Numbered from the stretch's first letter, positions 43,228 to 52,170 are shown. The stretch: 64,000 nt of DNA from Paraburkholderia ginsengiterrae (GCF_001645125.1 NZ_LXKA01000254.1:1-64000), one strand, 5' to 3'. Notes: generated by a model from the letters alone, not told the origin. Translations and numbers: made by a program.

Positions 43228-44114
43228 AGCACGCGCCGACCGTGCTGTCCGTTTCGCATCGCACGACCTATCACTACTCCACGTATGTGGAAACCGCGCA
43301 GCATCTCGCCACGATCCGGCCGATCGCCTGCGCGTGGCAGCGTGTGGTCTCGCACGGCGAGAAGATCGAGCCGGAGCCTTCGTATCTGAACAGCCGTATC
43401 GACGCGTTCGGCAACGATGTGCTGTATTTCGCGCTCGATGCGCCGCACGAACGCCTGCAACTGGTCAGCGAAACCATCGTGGCGCTCACGCCGCGCTGGA
43501 CCGACCTCGACCCGGACGCGACCCCGGCATGGGACGAACTGGCCGAGGCGCTGCGCTTTAGCGTCGGTGGAAAGTTCCGGCCCGAAGTGGAGTTCTGTTT
43601 CGCGTCGCCGAACATCGTGCCGCGCCCGTCGCTGCGCGACTATGCGGAACCGAGCTTTCCGCCCGGCGTACCGGTCGCCGCGGGCGCGATCGATCTGATG
43701 CACCGCATTCATGCGGACTTTGAGTACAAGCCTTCGGCGACGATGTTCGACACGCCTGCCGAGCGCGCCTTCGAATTGAAGAGCGGCGTCTGCCAGGACT
43801 TCGCGCAGGTGATGATCGGCTGTTTGCGCTCGCTGGGTTTGCCGGCGCGCTATGTGAGCGGTTATCTGCGCAACGATCCGCCGCCCGGCCAGCCGCGTCT
43901 GATCGGCGCGGACGCGTCGCATGCGTGGGTGTCGGTGCATTGTCCCGGCAGTGGCTGGATCGATCTCGACCCGACCAACGACGTGCTCGCCGATACGGAC
44001 CACGTGACGCTCGCCATTGGGCGCGACTACAGCGACGTGTCCTTGCTGCGCGGCATGATTCTCGGCGGCGGCGCGCATCGGGTGGAAGTGGGCGTCACGG
44101 TGCTTGCGCTTTAA
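43224..44114 (+). CDS. Transglutaminase-family cysteine protein
   Basis: This 296-residue protein has a bacterial transglutaminase-like N-terminal domain (LSVSHRTTYHYSTYVETAQH) followed by the core. The catalytic triad is Cys190 (SGVCQDFAQVMIGCL), His233 (DASHAWVSVHCPG) and Asp249 (WIDLDPTND). The ATG at 43224 overlaps the ATP-grasp/alpha-E stop by four bases, so the two are translationally coupled. Many such proteins act as proteases or amidases rather than cross-linkers. It is separate in sequence from the N-domain of the DUF2126 fusion, so the operon encodes two different transglutaminase folds. Confidence 0.9.
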   Translation: MKHAPTVLSVSHRTTYHYSTYVETAQHLATIRPIACAWQRVVSHGEKIEPEPSYLNSRIDAFGNDVLYFALDAPHERLQLVSETIVALTPRWTDLDPDATPAWDELAEALRFSVGGKFRPEVEFCFASPNIVPRPSLRDYAEPSFPPGVPVAAGAIDLMHRIHADFEYKPSATMFDTPAERAFELKSGVCQDFAQVMIGCLRSLGLPARYVSGYLRNDPPPGQPRLIGADASHAWVSVHCPGSGWIDLDPTNDVLADTDHVTLAIGRDYSDVSLLRGMILGGGAHRVEVGVTVLAL

Positions 44115-44234
44115 GCCTTCCAGCAAGTGTTTTTCTAGTCAGACGAATGCCGGCGGCGTGCCGCGCATCGGCCGCCGCACGTTCATTGATCCCGGCTCGG
44201 GGAAAACCCTCTCCATCAATTCCCATTGAGCGAG

Positions 44235-44264
44235 AATTCAATTTTTGAATTTTGAGAACGTTCT
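44235..44264. promoter_or_regulatory. Inverted repeats upstream of iclR
   Basis: AATTCAA-TTT-TTGAATT (44235-44251) is a perfect 7-bp inverted repeat and AGAACGTTCT (44255-44264) a perfect palindrome, 40-69 bp before the iclR start. The ATTCAA half-site recurs in the gap before the ABC genes (45070-45102), suggesting that the regulator binds both. Confidence 0.5.
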
Positions 44265-44303
44265 GGCATGCTGAACGCATGATTAGTTGCGGGTCGTGTC
44301 ATC

Positions 44304-45053
44304 GTGAATGCGGAACAGGGTGTAACAGGGGCTGAGCGGGTACTGCTGGTGCTGGCGGCGCTTGCCAGTCACGGCAAGGCCATGTCGGTGAAGGATCTGC
44401 TGGCGGTGACCGGACTCGCGCAAAGCACGTTGTACCGGCAGATCGCCTTGCTCAAGCGCTGGGGTTTCGTCGCGGAAAACGCCGGACATTACGCACCGGG
44501 TCCGATCAGCTTGCAGCTTGCGCTCGGCTTCGACGTGAACTCGCTGCTCGTTGAAGCGAGCCGCAGCGAGATGCAGCAGCTCGCGCGCGCCTCGCAGGAA
44601 AGCATCGGGCTGGTGGTGGCTGTCAAGCATCAGGTCATGTGTCTCGAGATGGTCGACAGCCAGCACTCGCTGCGCTGCTCATTCGAGAAGGGCCGCGCGG
44701 TGCCGCTCAAGGCGGGTGCGTCGGCGAAATCGCTGCTCGCCTTCATGGCCGACAAGGCACGCACCGAAGTACTCGATAACGTGTTCGCCAACGATCCGGC
44801 CGGCCGCGCCGCGATTGAAGCCGAACTCGAACAGATTCGCGCCCAGGGTTACGCCGTCAGCGACAGCGAGGTGGACCCTGGCGTGTGGGGCGTGAGCGCC
44901 CCGATCTTTCACCGCAGCGGACGCGGCGCCGGCTGCAGCGCATCGATCACGCTGATGGCGCCGTCCACGCGCGCTATCGGCCGCGAAAGCCAATTCATCG
45001 ACGGGACGCTACGTACGGCCCGCGCTATTTCCGAGCATTTGCAAACCGATTGA
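44304..45053 (+). CDS. IclR-family transcriptional regulator
   Basis: This 249-residue IclR protein has an N-terminal winged helix (AERVLLVLAALASHGKAMSVKDLLAVTGLAQSTLYRQIALLKRWGFV, split here at about residue 27) and a GAF-like effector domain from residue 80 with AVPLKAGASAKSLLAFM. The start is a GTG 50 bp beyond a pair of inverted repeats. Downstream on the same strand are an amino-acid ABC transporter and a formimidoylglutamase. It probably senses a histidine-derived ligand (inference). Confidence 0.88.
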   Translation: MNAEQGVTGAERVLLVLAALASHGKAMSVKDLLAVTGLAQSTLYRQIALLKRWGFVAENAGHYAPGPISLQLALGFDVNSLLVEASRSEMQQLARASQESIGLVVAVKHQVMCLEMVDSQHSLRCSFEKGRAVPLKAGASAKSLLAFMADKARTEVLDNVFANDPAGRAAIEAELEQIRAQGYAVSDSEVDPGVWGVSAPIFHRSGRGAGCSASITLMAPSTRAIGRESQFIDGTLRTARAISEHLQTD

Positions 45054-45069
45054 ACGGACTTGACCAAAC

Positions 45070-45102
45070 TGATTCAATCCGGATTCCGAACGAATTGAGT
45101 CA
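45070..45102 (+). promoter_or_regulatory. Candidate IclR operator before the ABC operon
   Basis: TGATTCAAT (45070-45078) and ATTGAGTCA (45094-45102) are inverted 9-bp arms with one mismatch, 15 bp apart, with an inner ATTC/GAAT symmetry. The element is 28-60 bp before the binding-protein start. The ATTCAA half-site is shared with the repeat upstream of iclR. Confidence 0.5.
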
Positions 45103-45130
45103 GCCAAACGAACCACAAGGAGGCTACCCC

Positions 45131-45886
45131 ATGAAACTGCAACGACTGTTGTCTCTCGCCTGCGTGACCTTTGCAGTGACTTTCGCCGGATTCACCGGCG
45201 CCGCTTCAGCACAAACGCCGGACGTGCTGAACGTCGCCACCGACGCCACCTTCCCGCCGATGGAGTACACCGAGAACGGCGCGCACACCGGCTTCGACGT
45301 CGACATGATGAATGCGCTCGCCAAGGCGATGGGCAAGCGCGTGCAATGGACCGACATCGACTTCAAAGGGCTGATTCCGGGCTTGATCGCGCATCGCTTC
45401 GATGTCGCCATCTCCGGCATCTACATCACGGATGAGCGCGCGAAAGTGGTCGATTTCACCGACTCGTATTACGCGGGCGGCCTCGTCGCACTGGTGAAGG
45501 CCGATTCGCCGATCAAGTCGGTCGCGGAGTTGAACGGCAAGAAAGTCTCGGTTCAGGTGGGCACGAAGTCGGTGAACTTCCTGCGCGACAACTTCCCGCA
45601 GATCAATCGCGTTGAAGTGGAAAAGAACCAGGAAATGTTCGACCTCGTGGGCATTGGCCGCGCCGATGCCGCCGTGACCGGCAAGCCTGCCGCGTATCAG
45701 CTCGTGCGCACGCGCGGCGGTTTCCGCGTGCTCGAAAAGCCGCTGACGACCGAAGCCTACGGCATTGCCGTGCGCAAGGACGAGCCGCAACTGAAAGCCG
45801 CGCTCAATACCGCGCTCGCGAAGATCAAGGCCGACGGCACGTATGCGGCGATCGTCAAGAAGTGGTTTGGTCCGAGCGCGCAATAA
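45131..45886 (+). CDS. Amino-acid ABC transporter, periplasmic binding protein
   Basis: This 251-residue family-3 solute-binding protein has a Sec signal (cleavage after SAQ/ASA near residue 27), then DVLNVATDATFPPMEYTENGAHTGFDVDMMNALAK and GLIPGLIAHRFDVAISGIYITDERAK, characteristic of polar amino-acid binders. AAGGAGG precedes the ATG. Context with HutG points to histidine, formiminoglutamate or a similar nitrogenous acid as ligand. It is followed by permease, ATPase and hutG in one operon with 17-bp or overlapping junctions. Confidence 0.92.
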   Translation: MKLQRLLSLACVTFAVTFAGFTGAASAQTPDVLNVATDATFPPMEYTENGAHTGFDVDMMNALAKAMGKRVQWTDIDFKGLIPGLIAHRFDVAISGIYITDERAKVVDFTDSYYAGGLVALVKADSPIKSVAELNGKKVSVQVGTKSVNFLRDNFPQINRVEVEKNQEMFDLVGIGRADAAVTGKPAAYQLVRTRGGFRVLEKPLTTEAYGIAVRKDEPQLKAALNTALAKIKADGTYAAIVKKWFGPSAQ

Positions 45887-45903
45887 TAGGCAGAGCAAAC
45901 CAA

Positions 45904-46572
45904 ATGGAACTCGATTTTTCGCCGGTGATTGCCGGCTTGCCGGACATCATGCATGGCGCGGTGGTGACGGTCGAAGTGACCGCCGCCTCGCTCGCGCTGA
46001 GCTGTCTGCTTGGCCTGTTGATCGGCATTGGCCGGCTCTCGCCGCAGCGGCGCGTGGTGTACGGCTTGTGTACCGCCTATCTGACGTTCTTCCGCGGCAC
46101 GCCGTTGCTCGTGCAACTCTTTCTCCTGTTCTTCGGCTTGCCGCAATTCGGCATTCTGCTGCCGGCGTTCGTGTGCGGCATGCTCGGGCTCGGTTTCTAT
46201 TCCGCGGCCTACGTGTCGGAGATCGTGCGTGGTGCGATCCAGTCGGTGGATCGCGGGCAGATGGAAGCGGCGCGTTCGATCGGCATGTCGTCGGGGCAGG
46301 CCATGCGCGCGATTATTCTGCCGCAAGCCATCGTTCGGATGATCCCGCCGCTTGGCAACGAGTTCATCGCGCTGATCAAGAACTCCGCGCTGGTGTCGCT
46401 GCTGACGATCGACGATCTGATGCATGAAGGGCAGAAGATTATCAGCGTGTCGTACCGTTCACTCGAAGTGTATCTGGCGATTGCGCTGGTCTATCTGGTG
46501 TTGACGCAGGCGACCAATTACGCACTGCATCGTGTCGAGCGCCGTTTGCGTGCAGGAGGGATGGTGCAATGA
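45904..46572 (+). CDS. Amino-acid ABC transporter permease
   Basis: This 222-residue inner-membrane protein has about five membrane segments and the HisM/GlnP-type signature with the EAA loop [32 protein letters not shown]. The N-terminal [22 protein letters not shown] segment is typical of polar amino-acid permeases. Only one permease gene is present, so the channel is probably a homodimer. The start at 45904 lies 17 bp after the binding-protein stop, and its end overlaps the ATPase start by four bases. Confidence 0.92.
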   Translation: MELDFSPVIAGLPDIMHGAVVTVEVTAASLALSCLLGLLIGIGRLSPQRRVVYGLCTAYLTFFRGTPLLVQLFLLFFGLPQFGILLPAFVCGMLGLGFYSAAYVSEIVRGAIQSVDRGQMEAARSIGMSSGQAMRAIILPQAIVRMIPPLGNEFIALIKNSALVSLLTIDDLMHEGQKIISVSYRSLEVYLAIALVYLVLTQATNYALHRVERRLRAGGMVQ

Positions 46573-47345
46573 ATACCGTGGCCAATGGTAATGGACCTAT
46601 TGTCAGCATCCGCGGGCTGACCAAATCGTTCGGCTCGCATACGGTGCTCAACGGCATCGACTTCGACATCCAGCCGCAGCAGGTCGTGGTGGTGATCGGG
46701 CCGAGCGGCTCGGGCAAGAGCACGTTCCTGCGCTGCTGCAACGGCCTCGAGCAGGCCGAAGGCGGCACGATCGATATCTGCGGGCATCGGCTGGTCGATC
46801 ACGGCGCGATGCTCAAGGAGCGTTCGCTGAATGCGCTGCGCACCGAGGTCGGCATGGTGTTTCAGTCGTTCAATCTGTTTCCGCATCTGTCGGTGCTGCA
46901 TAACATCACCGTCGGGCCGCGTATGCTGCGCGGCGCCAGCAAGGCAGAGGCCGAAGCGGCCGCGCTCGCGTTGCTGGAAAAGGTCGGGCTCGCGCACAAG
47001 GCGCATGTCATGCCGGCGAGCCTCTCAGGCGGGCAGAAGCAACGGGTGGCGATTGCCCGGGCGCTCGCCATGCAACCGCGCGTGATGCTGTTCGACGAAC
47101 CGACCTCCGCGCTCGATCCGGAACTCGTCGGCGAGGTGCTGCAGGTCATGAAGCTGCTCGCCAGCGAGGGCATGACGATGGTGGTCGTCACGCACGAAAT
47201 GGGTTTCGCGAAAGAAGTCGCCGACGTGGTGGTGGTGATGGACGGCGGCGTGATCGTCGAGGCGGGACCGCCGGCCGAGATTTTCTCGGCGCCTTCGCAG
47301 CCGCGCACGCGGGCATTCTTGCAGGCGGTGTTGTCGCGCGCATGA
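46569..47345 (+). CDS. Amino-acid ABC transporter ATP-binding protein
   Basis: This 258-residue ATPase has Walker [10 protein letters not shown] at residues 44-52, the Q-loop [14 protein letters not shown], signature LSGGQKQR at 152-159, Walker [14 protein letters not shown] at 172-184 and the switch His in VVTHEMGFA. It belongs to the GlnQ/HisP group. Start and stop overlap both neighbours by four bases (ATGA), so permease, ATPase and HutG are translationally coupled. Confidence 0.93.
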   Translation: MNTVANGNGPIVSIRGLTKSFGSHTVLNGIDFDIQPQQVVVVIGPSGSGKSTFLRCCNGLEQAEGGTIDICGHRLVDHGAMLKERSLNALRTEVGMVFQSFNLFPHLSVLHNITVGPRMLRGASKAEAEAAALALLEKVGLAHKAHVMPASLSGGQKQRVAIARALAMQPRVMLFDEPTSALDPELVGEVLQVMKLLASEGMTMVVVTHEMGFAKEVADVVVVMDGGVIVEAGPPAEIFSAPSQPRTRAFLQAVLSRA

Positions 47346-48310
47346 GAGTTCCATTCGATGACAAGGTGTGGGCCGGCCGTTCCGACGACGGCGAGCCCGG
47401 CGACACGCGGCGCATTTTCAATCAGGTCGCGCCGTTCGGCACGGCGCAGCGGCTGCAAGGCGAAACGCCGGTGATCGTCGGGTTTGGATCAGATGAAGGC
47501 GTGCGCCGCAATCAGGGCCGCGTTGGCGCGGCACACGCACCGAAGGAGTTGCGGCGCGCGCTGGCGGGCTTGCCGGCCAAGGCCAACATGGCGTCGCTCA
47601 CCGACGCGGGCGACGTGGTGTGCGACGACGGCGATCTCGAAAGCGCGCAGCTGGAACTGGCCAACGTGGTGAGCGAGGTACTGGCGAGCGGCGGCCGTCC
47701 GTTGGTTTTTGGCGGCGGACATGAGGTGGCGTGGGGCACTTATAGCGGCTGGCGTCTGCATCAGGCGGGTGAGGCCGCTGGGGCGACCGAATCGGCCACG
47801 TCGCGCAAGCTGCTGATCATCAACTTCGACGCGCACTTCGACTTGCGCCAGAAGCGTCCGGCGAACTCAGGCACGCCGTTTGACCAGATTGCGAACGACT
47901 GTGCGCAACGAGGCGTACCGTTCGACTATATCTGTTTCGGTGTCAGCGATCTGGGTAACACAGCTTCGCTGTTCGCGCACGCCGAGCGGCTCGGCGTGCG
48001 CTATCTGCTCGATGCAGACATGCAGGAGAACCAGTTGCCGCAGCGCCTGCGCGAGCTTGAACAGTGGCTGGAGGCGGTGGACGACGTCTATCTGACCATT
48101 GATCTCGACGTGCTGCCGGCTGCCACGGCGCCAGGGGTGTCGGCGCCTGCGGCATTAGGTGTGCCGTTGTCGGTGGTCGAGGCGATGGTGCGATGCGTGC
48201 GCGAATCAGGCAAGCTGCGCGTGGCGGATATCGCCGAGTACAATCCTTCACTCGATCAGGACAGGCGCACCGCGATGGCGGCCGCCCGGCTGGCTTACCG
48301 TTTGTTGTAG
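47342..48310 (+). CDS. hutG: Formimidoylglutamase (arginase/ureohydrolase family)
   Basis: This 322-residue member of the ureohydrolase family has the binuclear manganese ligands His127 (GGGHEVAWG), Asp163, His165 and Asp167 (FDAHFDLR), and the downstream DLDVLP. The N-terminus ([20 protein letters not shown]) is that of HutG, which cleaves N-formimino-L-glutamate to glutamate and formamide in histidine catabolism. Unusually, it is joined by a four-base overlap to an ABC transporter ATPase and there is no other hut gene in the window. It may serve imported formiminoglutamate, or the hut genes may lie elsewhere. Confidence 0.9.
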   Translation: MRVPFDDKVWAGRSDDGEPGDTRRIFNQVAPFGTAQRLQGETPVIVGFGSDEGVRRNQGRVGAAHAPKELRRALAGLPAKANMASLTDAGDVVCDDGDLESAQLELANVVSEVLASGGRPLVFGGGHEVAWGTYSGWRLHQAGEAAGATESATSRKLLIINFDAHFDLRQKRPANSGTPFDQIANDCAQRGVPFDYICFGVSDLGNTASLFAHAERLGVRYLLDADMQENQLPQRLRELEQWLEAVDDVYLTIDLDVLPAATAPGVSAPAALGVPLSVVEAMVRCVRESGKLRVADIAEYNPSLDQDRRTAMAAARLAYRLL

Positions 48311-48426
48311 CCAGGCCGGCGCGCTTTGCGCCACCGGCAAACACGCCCGGCTCGCCGGATTGGTCCAGCAGGCCGGGTTCCTCCCTGCGGCAGATTTCGT
48401 AATACACTCTCCAAAAGCAGATAAAC

Positions 48427-48455
48427 TTGACAGTGTGCGTATGCACATATAGACT
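48427..48455 (+). promoter_or_regulatory. MarR1 promoter with embedded operator (copy 1)
   Basis: TTGACA (48427-48432) and a -10-like TAGACT (48450-48455) are 17 bp apart. The perfect palindrome TGTGC-GTAT-GCACA (48434-48447) fills the spacer, so a bound repressor would exclude RNA polymerase. The element is 8 bp from the marR1 start codon at 48463. Confidence 0.7.
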
Positions 48456-48462
48456 GCGTTTT

Positions 48463-48885
48463 ATGACCCGACCTCTCTCTTACGACGAATGTAACTGCTT
48501 CGCGCTGCGTCAGGCGGCGCGTCGCGTCACGCAGATCTACGAACGCCATCTCGGCGCCGTAGGGCTGACGGCCGCGCAGTTCACGATTCTCGCCAAGCTC
48601 GCGCGCACGCCGAACCAGCCCATGGCGGATCTGGCGGATTCCATGGTAATGGAGCGCACCACGCTGGTTCGCGCCATGAAACCCTTGCAGCGCGACGGTC
48701 TGGTGGTTGCGGAGCAGGCAGAGCATGACAGCCGCACGCTTCTGTTCAGTCTGACGGATCAGGGCGAAGCGACGTTCGATCAGGCGGCAATCGCATGGCG
48801 TGCCGCGCAGAATGAGTTTGAGAAGAAGTTCGGCCATGCGCGCGCCAAAACGCTGCGCGCCGAGCTGTTCAGCATTACCGCTTAG
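48463..48885 (+). CDS. MarR-family regulator
   Basis: This 140-residue MarR protein has the winged helix with LTAAQFTILAKLARTPNQPMADLADSMVMERTTLVRAMKPLQRDGLVV and the wing DSRTLLFSLTDQG. The start at 48463 follows a promoter whose spacer is a palindromic operator. It precedes a second MarR gene by 81 bp and an EmrAB-type pump. The two MarR proteins are about 40-45 percent identical by eye, share the N-terminal block CFALRQAARRV/CFAIRQAARHV, and look like an old duplication. Confidence 0.9.
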   Translation: MTRPLSYDECNCFALRQAARRVTQIYERHLGAVGLTAAQFTILAKLARTPNQPMADLADSMVMERTTLVRAMKPLQRDGLVVAEQAEHDSRTLLFSLTDQGEATFDQAAIAWRAAQNEFEKKFGHARAKTLRAELFSITA

Positions 48886-48931
48886 TTGAGGTGTAGAGGC
48901 CCGTTTCGGCGGGTACACATGCGTCATTTGA

Positions 48932-48945
48932 TGTGCGTATGCACT
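48932..48945 (+). promoter_or_regulatory. MarR operator copy 2
   Basis: TGTGC-GTAT-GCAC followed by T repeats the copy-1 operator (one base different at the end) and lies 21 bp before the second marR start at 48967. Confidence 0.65.
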
Positions 48946-48966
48946 AATGAGTAAGGAAGCGCAGCA

Positions 48967-49383
48967 ATGGAAGGACTTTTCGACGACGACTGCTTCGCCA
49001 TCCGCCAGGCCGCCCGTCATGTCTCGCAACTTTATGATCGCCATCTGGCGAAGGTCGGACTGACCATTACGCAATTTTCGTTGCTCAGGCGGCTGAGCCG
49101 CACCGGGCCGATGACGATGAAGCAGATCGCGGAAGCCATGCGCATGGATCGCACCACGCTGGTCCGTACGATCCAGCCGCTGCGTCGCAATGGTCTGGTA
49201 TTGAGCGAGGCGCGCGGCGCGGATGTGCGGGCGCTGTCGATTTCGCTCACGGCCGCGGGTGAAGCGCGGCTGGCGGCAAGCCGTGAGCATTGGAAAGCGG
49301 CGCAAACCGAGTTCGAGCATCGTTTCGGCAAGCAACGCGCGGCCGCGCTGCGTGGCGAGTTGCTTGCCATCACACAGGACTGA
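48967..49383 (+). CDS. MarR-family regulator (second copy)
   Basis: This 138-residue MarR protein has the winged helix LTITQFSLLRRLSRTGPMTMKQIAEAMRMDRTTLVRTIQPLRRNGLV and the wing DVRALSISLTAAG. It lies between the first marR gene and the pump genes, each with a TGTGCGTATGCAC operator in front. It is probably an autorepressor and repressor of emrAB. AAGGA lies before the ATG. Two regulators in tandem suggest dimer mixing or two ligand ranges. Confidence 0.9.
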   Translation: MEGLFDDDCFAIRQAARHVSQLYDRHLAKVGLTITQFSLLRRLSRTGPMTMKQIAEAMRMDRTTLVRTIQPLRRNGLVLSEARGADVRALSISLTAAGEARLAASREHWKAAQTEFEHRFGKQRAAALRGELLAITQD

Positions 49384-49456
49384 ATCTGAATCTGACGCTG
49401 CGCGTGCAGCGAAGCATCGGCGCCGCAGTATCACGCGCTTTTTTTGTAACGTAACG

Positions 49457-49470
49457 AGTGCATACACACA
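49457..49470 (-). promoter_or_regulatory. MarR operator copy 3 (upstream of the pump genes)
   Basis: Read on the minus strand the bases are TGTGT-GTAT-GCACT, differing from the palindrome at copy 1 at two positions. It lies 11-24 bp before the membrane-fusion gene start at 49481, at the probable promoter. Confidence 0.55.
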
Positions 49471-49480
49471 TACAGACATC

Positions 49481-50581
49481 ATGTCCACTACACCTTCGAC
49501 TATCGCACCGCCGAGCGCGGAGCATATTGCCAAACCGGCAAGGCGCGTGCCCTGGATGCAGCTCGCGATTATCTCGGTCCTAGCCGTGCTGGCGCTTGCG
49601 GCGTCGTACTGGTTCTTTGTTGGCCGCTTCATCGAAACGACCGACGACGCGTACGTAGGCGGCGATGTCACCGTGATGGCGCCCAAGGTGAACGGTTTCG
49701 TTACGGACGTGCTCGTGCAGGACAACCAGTTCGTCCACGCGAATCAGGTCTTGATCCGGCTCGATGCGCGCGACTACGACGCGCGTCTCGCACAGGCCAC
49801 CGCCGAAGTGCAGAGCGCACAGGCCGCGGTGACCGAGTTGCAGGCGAAAAAGTCCCTGCAGCTTGCCACCATCAACGAGCAGGCCGCGGAGGTTCGTGCC
49901 TCCGGCGCCGAACTGACGCGCAGCGCCGCCGATCAGACGCGCTACCGTCAACTGGTGAAGGACGACGCGGTATCGAACCAGGTGGTCGAGCGCGCCGACG
50001 CCGATCTGACGAAGGCTCATGCCGCGGTGGATCGCAGCAGTGCCGCGCTGATTGCCGCGCAACGCCAGATTGCGGTGCTCGACGCACAGATCGGCGACGC
50101 CGAGGCGCGCATTGCGACGGCTCAGGCTGCCCAGCGCGTCGCGGCGCTGAACGTCGAATACACGACGATTCGCTCGCCGATCGACGGTTATGTCGGCAAT
50201 CGCACCGCGCGGGTCGGCCTGCTGGCGAACACGGGGGTGTCGCTGCTGACCGTGGTGCCGTCGAGCGGATTGTGGATCGACGCCAACTTCAAGGAAGACC
50301 AGTTGAAGAAGATGCACGTCGGTGACCGGGTCGACGTCGATCTCGACGCTTCGAGCAAGCGCATCAGCGGTGTAGTGGAAAGCCTCGCGCCCGCCACCGG
50401 TGCGACTTTCAGCGTGCTGCCCGCCGAAAACGCCACGGGCAACTTCACGAAGATCGTGCAGCGCGTGCCGGTGCGTGTGCGTCTCGACGTGCCGAAGGAC
50501 ATGCAAGGCGTGCTGCGTCCGGGCCTCTCGGCCACGGTGAAAGTTCATGTCGACGGCGAAAACACGCCGGCCCGCGGATAA
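49481..50581 (+). CDS. EmrA/HlyD-type membrane fusion protein
   Basis: This 366-residue periplasmic adaptor has one N-terminal membrane segment (LAIISVLAVLALAASYWFFV, about residues 29-48), then the lipoyl half DDAYVGGDVTVMAPKVNGFV, a coiled-coil hairpin (residues about 105-200) and the second half SPIDGYVGNRTARVGLLANTGVSLLTVVP. It links an inner-membrane pump to an outer-membrane channel. The start is the ATG at 49481, just past a MarR operator; earlier in-frame codons overlap the marR gene. It is followed 7 bp later by the DHA2 pump. Confidence 0.92.
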   Translation: MSTTPSTIAPPSAEHIAKPARRVPWMQLAIISVLAVLALAASYWFFVGRFIETTDDAYVGGDVTVMAPKVNGFVTDVLVQDNQFVHANQVLIRLDARDYDARLAQATAEVQSAQAAVTELQAKKSLQLATINEQAAEVRASGAELTRSAADQTRYRQLVKDDAVSNQVVERADADLTKAHAAVDRSSAALIAAQRQIAVLDAQIGDAEARIATAQAAQRVAALNVEYTTIRSPIDGYVGNRTARVGLLANTGVSLLTVVPSSGLWIDANFKEDQLKKMHVGDRVDVDLDASSKRISGVVESLAPATGATFSVLPAENATGNFTKIVQRVPVRVRLDVPKDMQGVLRPGLSATVKVHVDGENTPARG

Positions 50582-50588
50582 ACCGACC

Positions 50589-52160
50589 ATGACCGAAGTC
50601 CTTGACAACCCCGCCGACCTGCCACAGCGCATCAAGGTTTTCGCCTTTTCGCTGATGTGCCTTGGCTTTTTCATGGCGACGCTCGATATCCAGATCGTGG
50701 CATCGTCGCTCAGAGACATCGGCGGCGGCCTGTCCGCGAGCCAGGACGAACTCTCGTGGGTGCAGACGTCGTATCTGATCGCGGAAATTCTGGTGATTCC
50801 GATGTCCGGCTGGCTCACCCGCGTGTTCTCCACGCGCTGGGTGTTCGCGTTCTCCGCGCTCGGCTTTACGATCACCAGCATGTTGTGCGGTTTGGCGTGG
50901 GACATCAACTCGATGATCCTGTTCCGCGGTTTGCAGGGCGCGCTCGGCGCCGCGATGATCCCGACGGTGTTCACCACGGCGTTCGTGCTGTTTCCCGGCA
51001 AGGAGCGCCTGATCGCGTCCACGACCATCAGCGCGCTCGCCACGCTCGCTCCGACCATCGGCCCCGTGATAGGCGGCTGGATCACCTCGCAATGGTCGTG
51101 GCACTGGCTGTTCTATCTGAACCTGGTGCCAGGCGCCGCCGTCACGCTGCTGGTGCCGAAGTACGTGCACTTCGACAAGGTCGATCTGTCATTGCTGAAA
51201 AAAGGCGACTATCTCGGCATCCTGCTGATGTCCGGTTTTCTGGGTTGCCTGGAATACGTGCTGGAGGAAGGACCGCGCAAGAACTGGTTCGGCGACGACG
51301 TGATCATCGCTTGCACGTGGGTGGCGGCGATCTGCGGATTCCTGTTCATCGTGCATGCGTTCACCGCGAAAGAGCCGATCGTCGATCTGCGCGCAATGGC
51401 GATCCGCAACTTCGGTATCGGCAGTCTGCTGTCGTTCATTACCGGGATCGGGATTTTCTGCGCAGTGTTCCTGACGCCGGTATTTCTGGCGCGTGTGCGC
51501 GGCTTCGATTCGTTGCAGATCGGTGTGGCGCTGTTGTCGGTCGGGTGTTTTCAATTGGTCGCGATGGTGGCCTATTCGTTCCTCGCACGCGTCGTCGACA
51601 TGCGGGTGCTGCTGGTGTTCGGGCTGGTGCTGTTCGGCGTCGGCTGCTATCTGTATGTACCCCTGACCAATCAGTGGGGCTGGCAGGAGTTGCTAATCCC
51701 GCAGGCGTTGCGCGGCATCGGCCAGCAGTTCTGCATTCCGCCCATTGTGACGATGGCGCTGGGCTCATTGCCGATGTCGAGATTGCGATCGGCGAGCGGC
51801 CTTTTTAACCTGATGCGCAATCTTGGTGGCGCTATCGGCATTGCAGTGAGCAGCACGATGCTCAATGACCGTTTGAACCTTCACTACGAGCGGCTCGATG
51901 AACACCTGAGCGCCGGCCGTCCGGTGGTCGAATCGATCTTGCAGCAGCAGAGCGCGCATTTCGCGGCGGTGGGCGGAGACGTGCTGAACGCGGCCGGCGC
52001 CGGACTCGGCGCGTTGCACGAGGTGTTGATGCGCGAAGCACTCGTGCTGACATTCTCCGACACGTTTTTCGCGCTGTCGCTCTGTTTCCTGGTCGGTTTG
52101 CTGAGCGTGCTGTTCTCGCGCCCGTTTGGCAACACCGCGCCGCCGCCTGATGCTCATTGA
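50589..52160 (+). CDS. EmrB-type DHA2 drug:proton antiporter
   Basis: This 523-residue inner-membrane MFS protein has about 14 hydrophobic segments, the DHA2 motifs FFMATLDIQIVASSLRDI and LSWVQTSYLIAEILVIPMSGWL, and motif C GPVIGGWITSQWSWHWLFYLN. It exports hydrophobic toxic compounds with EmrA-type adaptors. The outer-membrane gene follows with its start at 52171, slightly beyond the stop. MarR control fits induction by aromatic acids or uncouplers. Confidence 0.92.
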   Translation: MTEVLDNPADLPQRIKVFAFSLMCLGFFMATLDIQIVASSLRDIGGGLSASQDELSWVQTSYLIAEILVIPMSGWLTRVFSTRWVFAFSALGFTITSMLCGLAWDINSMILFRGLQGALGAAMIPTVFTTAFVLFPGKERLIASTTISALATLAPTIGPVIGGWITSQWSWHWLFYLNLVPGAAVTLLVPKYVHFDKVDLSLLKKGDYLGILLMSGFLGCLEYVLEEGPRKNWFGDDVIIACTWVAAICGFLFIVHAFTAKEPIVDLRAMAIRNFGIGSLLSFITGIGIFCAVFLTPVFLARVRGFDSLQIGVALLSVGCFQLVAMVAYSFLARVVDMRVLLVFGLVLFGVGCYLYVPLTNQWGWQELLIPQALRGIGQQFCIPPIVTMALGSLPMSRLRSASGLFNLMRNLGGAIGIAVSSTMLNDRLNLHYERLDEHLSAGRPVVESILQQQSAHFAAVGGDVLNAAGAGLGALHEVLMREALVLTFSDTFFALSLCFLVGLLSVLFSRPFGNTAPPPDAH

Positions 52161-52170
52161 GAAATTCAAC

